Origin: Betaproteobacteria bacterium | GTDB taxonomy: Bacteria > Pseudomonadota > Gammaproteobacteria > Burkholderiales > Burkholderiaceae_C | Direction: 5' to 3' | Length of the DNA stretch: 11,150 bases | Assembly (NCBI GenBank): GCA_025354965.1 | Contig: JANXLW010000214.1 | Span: forward strand, 1-11,150 | Part shown: one piece after another, positions 7,208 to 11,150 of the stretch | Position numbering within the stretch: position 1 is the stretch's first letter | Layout: the number at the start of each line of letters is the position of its first letter | Translations under genes and position numbers: made by a program | Notes under the pieces: generated by a model | The model's input: the letters and a program-made list of their open reading frames with translations, nothing else | Database searches by the model: none | What the model was told of the DNA's origin: nothing

Positions 7208-9157
7208 TTGAAAAACTTTCTGTGCACTCTGGTGCTGACGCTGCTGGGCGCGGTCGGCCACTGCGAAGTCCGGCTGGCCCGAATCTTTAGCGATCATCTG
7301 GTGCTGCAGCGCCACCAGCCTATTCATGTCTGGGGCCTGGCGCGCCAGGGTGAGGTGGTCCGCGTGGCGTTGCACCGCCAGGCTGTGCGCACCAGCGCCG
7401 ATGCCCAAGGCCATTGGCGCGCCGTGCTCAAGGCCGAGGCGGCGGGCGGGCCCTACACGCTGACGGTCCAGGGCGACAACGCCCTTGTTCTGAACGATGT
7501 GCTGGTGGGAGATGTCTGGTTGGCCAGTGGTCAATCCAACATGGAGTGGACGGTCGGGCAATCAGACCACGCGCAGCGCGAAGTCGCGCAATCCAGTTTC
7601 CCGTTGATTCGCCAGGTCAAGATTCCCAAGGCAGTTGCCTTCCAGCCGGTGGCGGATATTGGCGCGTCAAATTGGGCCGTCAGCAGCCCGGCAACTAGCG
7701 GTGAATTTAGCGCCGCAGGGTATTTCTTTGCGCGCAAGCTGCAGCAGGAGTTGGGTGTTCCGATTGGCATCATCAACGCGTCCTGGGGTGGTACCAACAT
7801 TGAGACCTGGCTCAGTTCCGATGCGCTGGCGCTGCGTCCTGAGCTTGCGATGACACCTTTGCCGGCTGACGCGGCGCAGTACAACGCACGCTACCGTGAG
7901 CGCATGGTGGCGCTGGTCACGCGCTGGCAAGGTGCCGGTCCGGTTGCAGCCGGTGCCACCGAAACGTGGAAAGAAATCGACTTTGACGACAACGCATGGC
8001 CTACTTTGAATGCCCCTCAATATTGGGAAGAGCAAGGCCTGGAGGACCTGGATGGTGTGGTCTGGTACCGCCGCGCGCTTGAGTTGACGCCAGAGCAAGC
8101 GGCGTCCGATGCAAGCCTGCAACTGGGCATGATCGACGACTGCGACGAAACCTATGTCAATGGTCAGCGCGTCGGTGGCCTGTGTGGCTGGGACACGCCA
8201 CGGCGCTACGCGGTGCCAGCCGGTTTGCTCAAGCCCGGAAAAAACATGCTGGCCGTGCGGGTGACCGATACCGGTGGCGGCGGTGGTTTTCACGGTGAGC
8301 GCAGTGCCATGCGCCTGCAAAGCGGCGCCGACAGCATCGCCCTGGCGGGCAGCTGGAAGGCGCGTGTGGAAAACCTCATGGACAAAGGCCAACCGGGACC
8401 GAACGACCTGCCCACGCTGTCGTTCAACGCCATGGTCAGCCCGCTGACCGACTTTCCGATCCGCGGCGTGATCTGGTACCAGGGCGAGAGCAATGTGCCG
8501 CGGGCCGCGCAATACACACAGACCTTCCCGTTGCTGATTGCCGACTGGCGTGCGCAATGGCAGCAACCCCGGATGCCGTTCTACTTTGTGCAACTGGCGT
8601 CGTTCCTGCCGCTGGAAAAGAACAGTCTTGCAGGAAGCACCTGGGCCGAACTGCGTGACGCACAGCGCCAGACCACCAAGTTGCCGGGCACCGGCATGGT
8701 CGTTGCAACGGATGTGGGCAATGCCAACGACATTCATCCGCGCAACAAGCAAGCCATCGGCTTGCGCCTGGCGCTGCAGGCCTTGAAAGGCGAGTACGGC
8801 AAAAAAAATATCGTGGCCAACGGTCCGGTGTACCGCGCCGTGCGGCTGCATGGTTCGCAGCTGGAGCTCAGCTTCTCCGAGCAGGGGGGTGGTCTGGTGG
8901 CAGCCGGCAGCGACGGCGTCTTGCGCGGCTTCGCGGTGGCCGATGACAGCCGGCAGTTCCGCAGCGCGCAGGCGCGTATCCAGGGCAACAAGGTGATCGT
9001 GTCGCATCCGGACATAAGCCATCCAACGGCCGTGCGCTACGGCTGGCTGGACAATCCGGAGCAAAGCAATTTGTTCAACCGCAGCGGTCTGCCGGCGTCG
9101 CCGTTTCGCACCGATGACTGGCCCTGGCTGACGGACGGTGTGAAGTACCGGTACTGA
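7208..9157 (+). CDS. Sialate O-acetylesterase-type SGNH carbohydrate esterase, exported
   Basis: This 649-residue exported esterase removes O-acetyl groups from sugars. The start is a TTG chosen because GGAG at 7197-7200 is 7 bases upstream and a signal peptide (MKNFLCTLVLTLLGAVG) begins exactly there. The open frame extends further upstream, but that part looks non-coding. The SGNH motifs are present: ASGQSNMEW at 106-114 with nucleophile Ser110, SWGGTNIETWLS at 192-203, RGVIWYQGESN at 419-429, and NDIHP at 507-511 giving Asp508 and His510 of the triad. Between about 250 and 385 sits an inserted beta-sandwich of the galactose-binding type (WKEIDFDDNAW, then VNGQRVGG), which is normal for this family. 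Bacterial relatives are often acetyl-xylan or other glycan esterases. No sialic acid genes are visible here, so the name should not be taken as the substrate. It is divergent from the GH2 gene and probably co-regulated with it. Confidence 0.9.
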   Translation: MKNFLCTLVLTLLGAVGHCEVRLARIFSDHLVLQRHQPIHVWGLARQGEVVRVALHRQAVRTSADAQGHWRAVLKAEAAGGPYTLTVQGDNALVLNDVLVGDVWLASGQSNMEWTVGQSDHAQREVAQSSFPLIRQVKIPKAVAFQPVADIGASNWAVSSPATSGEFSAAGYFFARKLQQELGVPIGIINASWGGTNIETWLSSDALALRPELAMTPLPADAAQYNARYRERMVALVTRWQGAGPVAAGATETWKEIDFDDNAWPTLNAPQYWEEQGLEDLDGVVWYRRALELTPEQAASDASLQLGMIDDCDETYVNGQRVGGLCGWDTPRRYAVPAGLLKPGKNMLAVRVTDTGGGGGFHGERSAMRLQSGADSIALAGSWKARVENLMDKGQPGPNDLPTLSFNAMVSPLTDFPIRGVIWYQGESNVPRAAQYTQTFPLLIADWRAQWQQPRMPFYFVQLASFLPLEKNSLAGSTWAELRDAQRQTTKLPGTGMVVATDVGNANDIHPRNKQAIGLRLALQALKGEYGKKNIVANGPVYRAVRLHGSQLELSFSEQGGGLVAAGSDGVLRGFAVADDSRQFRSAQARIQGNKVIVSHPDISHPTAVRYGWLDNPEQSNLFNRSGLPASPFRTDDWPWLTDGVKYRY

Positions 9158-9180
9158 GGGGCATCAAGTTTCGTCGGCAA

Positions 9181-10440
9181 CTACAAAAAGGCCTCGTCCT
9201 TGGCTGCGCGCGAGGCCTTGCTGCCGTAGACGCGCTCAAAGATCGGCGTTGCCATCAGCGTGGTGATGATGGCCATCATCACCATGATGGCAAACAGCGC
9301 CGGCGCGATGATGCCGCGCTGCAGTCCGATATTCAGAATAATCAATTCCATCAGGCCGCGTGCGTTCATGAGCGTGCCGACGGCCAGCGCTTCACGGTGG
9401 CTCTCGCCGTGCCAGCGCGCGGCGGCGTAGCAGGCCACCCCTTTGCCGACGGTGGCGGCCAGCAGCACCAGGCCGGTGAGCAACCACAGGTAAGGGGTGT
9501 TGACCAGACCAATCTTGGTGTTCAGGCCCGAATAGACAAAGAACACCGGCAGCAAAAAGGCCGTCGTCAGCGGATAGATGATGCGGTGCAACTCGGCCGC
9601 GAACTTGCCCCGCGGCATGGCAATGCCCATGACGAAGGCGCCGAACACGGCGTAAATCTGGATGAAGTCGGTGAACCAGGCGCCCAGCATGACCAGCATC
9701 AGCACAAAGATCAGCATGCCCTGACTCATCTCGCCCGCCAGCTCCACTACCTTGCCCAGCGGCAGCAGCAAACGCCGAATGCCCAGCCAGGCAAAAAGGC
9801 CAAACAGCACGCCGCCACCAATGGCATAGAAGGCGATGGCCGCATCGCTCTGGAAACTGGCCAGCACCACGGCCAGCACGCACCAGGCGACGGCATCGTC
9901 GATCGACCCCGCCGCCAGTGCCAGCGTACCGAGCGAAGTTCTGGACAAGCCTTGTTCAAAAATTATGCGTGCCAGCATCGGAAAGGCGGTGATGGACATG
10001 GCTGCGCCCATGAACAACACGGCTTGCAGGGTGGTGGTCTCGACGGCAAACAGGCTGGCGTCGCCAACCAGCAAGTAGGCAAGCGCCGCGCCCAGCGCAA
10101 ACGGCACCACGATGCCCGCGACCGACACCGAAGCGGCGCTGCGCAGGCGCGAGCGGATCAGGTCAACATCGAACTCGACACCGATCAAAAACATGTACAG
10201 CACCAGCCCCACCTGGCTGACCGCAAACAGGATGGGCTTGGAGTCGGCTGGAAAAAGATAGGCGCTCACACCGGGAAGTGTCCAGCCCATCAGGGACGGC
10301 CCCATCACCACCCCGGCAATCATCTCGCTGACCACCTGCGATTGGCCCAGCCCTTTGAAGACCATGCCCACGACGCGGCAGACCCCCAGGATGAAAGCCA
10401 TTTGCAGAAAAAAAAGAACCGAGAGATCGAAGGTGCTCAT
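9181..10440 (-). CDS. CPA2-type cation:proton antiporter
   Basis: This 419-residue, highly hydrophobic inner-membrane protein is of the Na+/H+ exchanger domain family (monovalent cation:proton antiporter-2, KefB/CHX-like). About 12 membrane segments can be drawn. Family blocks include VVSEMIAGVVMGPSLMG at about 36-52, LIGVEFDVDL at 85-94, and SITAFPMLARII at 149-160. SIDDAVAW at 179-186 carries Asp181-Asp182, matching the ion-binding DD motif of electrogenic antiporters such as NapA. A late NARGLMELIILNIG block resembles the one in plant CHX exchangers. There is no cytoplasmic TrkA-N/RCK domain, so it is shorter than KefB/KefC. The ATG at 10438-10440 has no clear ribosome site, so the start is less certain. 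It exchanges K+ or Na+ for protons; which ion cannot be read. It is divergent from the gtsA-like gene and has no obvious link to the glycosidase locus. Confidence 0.9.
   Translation of the reverse strand: MSTFDLSVLFFLQMAFILGVCRVVGMVFKGLGQSQVVSEMIAGVVMGPSLMGWTLPGVSAYLFPADSKPILFAVSQVGLVLYMFLIGVEFDVDLIRSRLRSAASVSVAGIVVPFALGAALAYLLVGDASLFAVETTTLQAVLFMGAAMSITAFPMLARIIFEQGLSRTSLGTLALAAGSIDDAVAWCVLAVVLASFQSDAAIAFYAIGGGVLFGLFAWLGIRRLLLPLGKVVELAGEMSQGMLIFVLMLVMLGAWFTDFIQIYAVFGAFVMGIAMPRGKFAAELHRIIYPLTTAFLLPVFFVYSGLNTKIGLVNTPYLWLLTGLVLLAATVGKGVACYAAARWHGESHREALAVGTLMNARGLMELIILNIGLQRGIIAPALFAIMVMMAIITTLMATPIFERVYGSKASRAAKDEAFL
9185..9219 (-). terminator. Rho-independent terminator-like hairpin at the 3' end of the antiporter gene
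   Basis: On the minus strand AAGGCCTCG and CGAGGCCTT form a perfect 9-base stem with a 14-base loop, directly followed by a run of Ts (five in total, two of them in the stem) and then the TAG stop. The element lies inside the last codons of the antiporter, so termination and coding overlap. On the plus strand it has no T run, so it would mainly stop minus-strand transcription. It sits between two converging genes. Confidence 0.6.
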
Positions 10441-10609
10441 GCAGGAGTATGTAGCCAGAACGGGGTGATGATCGTCTAGGGTATCCCATGATGGCAGTCC
10501 CGCAAAAATAAATCAACAATGAACCAATTCGGGCGGCATGAGGGTCAGCGCGAATCAAACCCGCTACCGGGCCTGCTTTGGTGCCGGAGCAAAAACATCA
10601 GGAAACAAA
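10441..10609. promoter_or_regulatory. Divergent intergenic region between antiporter and gtsA-like gene
   Basis: These 169 bases separate two divergent genes and should hold promoters for both. An AT-rich patch lies at about 10505-10528, and the ribosome site AGGAAA sits just before the gtsA-like ATG at 10610. I could not find a -35/-10 pair with good spacing in either direction, nor a convincing long operator palindrome. No open reading frame or RNA gene is evident. Confidence 0.4.
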
Positions 10610-11150
10610 ATGTTGAAACTTTCCAAATTGGCCGCTGCGGTGGCTTTGTTGCTGGCCGGCACGGCGGCCATGGCCGGTGAAGTCGAAGTCCTGCATTACT
10701 GGACTTCGGGTGGCGAAGCCAAATCGGTTGCCGAGCTGAAAAAAATCATGCAGGCCAAAGGCCATGTCTGGAAAGACTTTGCCGTGGCCGGTGGCGGTGG
10801 CGACAACGCGGCCACCGTTCTGAAGAGCCGTGTGGTGTCGGGCAACCCGCCGTCCGCCGCGCAGGTCAAGGGCCCGGCCATTCAGGAGTGGGCTTCCGAG
10901 GGCGTACTGGCCAATCTGGACAGCGTCGCCAAAGCCGAAAAGTGGGACAACCTGCTGCCCAAGGTGGTGGCTGATGTCATGAAGTACAAAGGCAATTACG
11001 TTGCCGCCCCGGTCAACGTGCACCGTGTCAACTGGATGTGGGCCAACGCGGCGGTGCTGAAAAAAGCCGGTGTCGCTGGCATGCCCAAGACTTGGGATGA
11101 GTTCTTTGTGGCCGCCGACAAGGTCAAAAAAGCGGGCCTGATTGCGGTGG
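10610..11150 (+). CDS. gtsA: Sugar ABC transporter substrate-binding protein, GtsA-like, N-terminal part
   Basis: The gene runs off the right edge with 180 codons readable. It encodes a periplasmic solute-binding protein of the carbohydrate uptake (CUT1) type. A classic signal peptide (MLKLSKLAAAVALLLAGTAAMA) is cleaved after about residue 22. The mature start GEVEVLHYWTSGGEAKSV, the glycine-rich AVAGGGGDNA, the SGNPPSAAQVKGPAIQEW block and APVNVHRVNWMW closely match GtsA, the glucose/mannose-binding protein of the Pseudomonas Gts transporter, as I recall it. The ATG has a good ribosome site (AGGAAA) 5 to 6 bases upstream. The gtsB, gtsC and gtsD genes probably follow outside the window. The family is very likely; glucose as ligand is inferred from the resemblance. 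A GtsC/MalK-type pair also exists at the left end, so this may be a second, separate sugar importer. Confidence 0.9.
   Translation, partial: MLKLSKLAAAVALLLAGTAAMAGEVEVLHYWTSGGEAKSVAELKKIMQAKGHVWKDFAVAGGGGDNAATVLKSRVVSGNPPSAAQVKGPAIQEWASEGVLANLDSVAKAEKWDNLLPKVVADVMKYKGNYVAAPVNVHRVNWMWANAAVLKKAGVAGMPKTWDEFFVAADKVKKAGLIAV

Noticed and set aside
7667..9064. Long 465-codon open frame on the minus strand
   Set aside because: It lies entirely opposite the well-supported esterase gene, and its translation is rich in His, Arg and Gln with no recognisable domain; it is a shadow of GC-rich coding sequence.
9240..9300. GATGATGG/CATCATCAC repeats resembling a short repeat array
   Set aside because: They fall in antiporter codons for alternating Met, Ile and Ala in a membrane helix; this is codon-level low complexity, not a CRISPR or regulatory array.
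9397..10479. 360-codon open frame on the plus strand
   Set aside because: It is opposite the antiporter. The product is dominated by Gln, His, Arg and Lys, the typical antisense reading of membrane-protein codons.

Overview
The window looks like a Gram-negative, fairly GC-rich bacterium, most likely a betaproteobacterium of the Comamonadaceae type (Rhodoferax/Polaromonas-like). I base this on base composition, on the GtsA/GtsC-type sugar ABC transporter proteins, and on the exported glycosidases with Gram-negative signal peptides. The genus is a guess. All identifications come from reading translated sequence and recognising motifs; no database search was run.

Left part (1-5195, + strand): a tightly packed operon that is already running at the left edge. 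It holds the 3' end of a gene resembling eukaryotic lysosomal palmitoyl-protein thioesterase (PPT1), a GtsC/MalG-type sugar ABC permease, a MalK/UgpC-type ABC ATPase, a flavin-dependent (tryptophan) halogenase family protein, and an exported GH30 beta-glycosidase. Gaps between genes are 3 to 35 bases, so co-transcription is likely. The first sugar permease and the binding protein of this transporter probably lie upstream, outside the window.

Middle part (5210-9157): a GH2 glycosidase gene on the - strand converges on the GH30 gene and is broken by one in-frame amber codon. It is divergent from a + strand gene for an SGNH 'sialate O-acetylesterase'-type carbohydrate esterase. The 177-base gap between these two carries a set of TTCCA/TGGAA inverted repeats that could be a shared operator.

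Right part (9181-11150): a CPA2-type cation:proton antiporter on the - strand has a terminator-like hairpin at its 3' end. It is divergent from the start of a gtsA-like gene for a glucose/mannose-type binding protein, which runs off the right edge.

Working model (inference): the 1-9157 block is a catabolic locus for a decorated beta-glycoside. Exported GH30, GH2 and acetyl-esterase enzymes would trim it in the periplasm, the ABC transporter would import the sugar, and the PPT1-like hydrolase would remove an acyl group. The role of the halogenase is unexplained. Four of the enzyme families (PPT1, GH30/glucocerebrosidase, GH2/beta-glucuronidase, SIAE) are also the families of human lysosomal glycoconjugate-degrading enzymes. 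That makes an acylated glycoside or glycolipid a reasonable substrate to consider. Every gap is under 300 bases. I saw no tRNA, rRNA, CRISPR array, insertion sequence or transposase.
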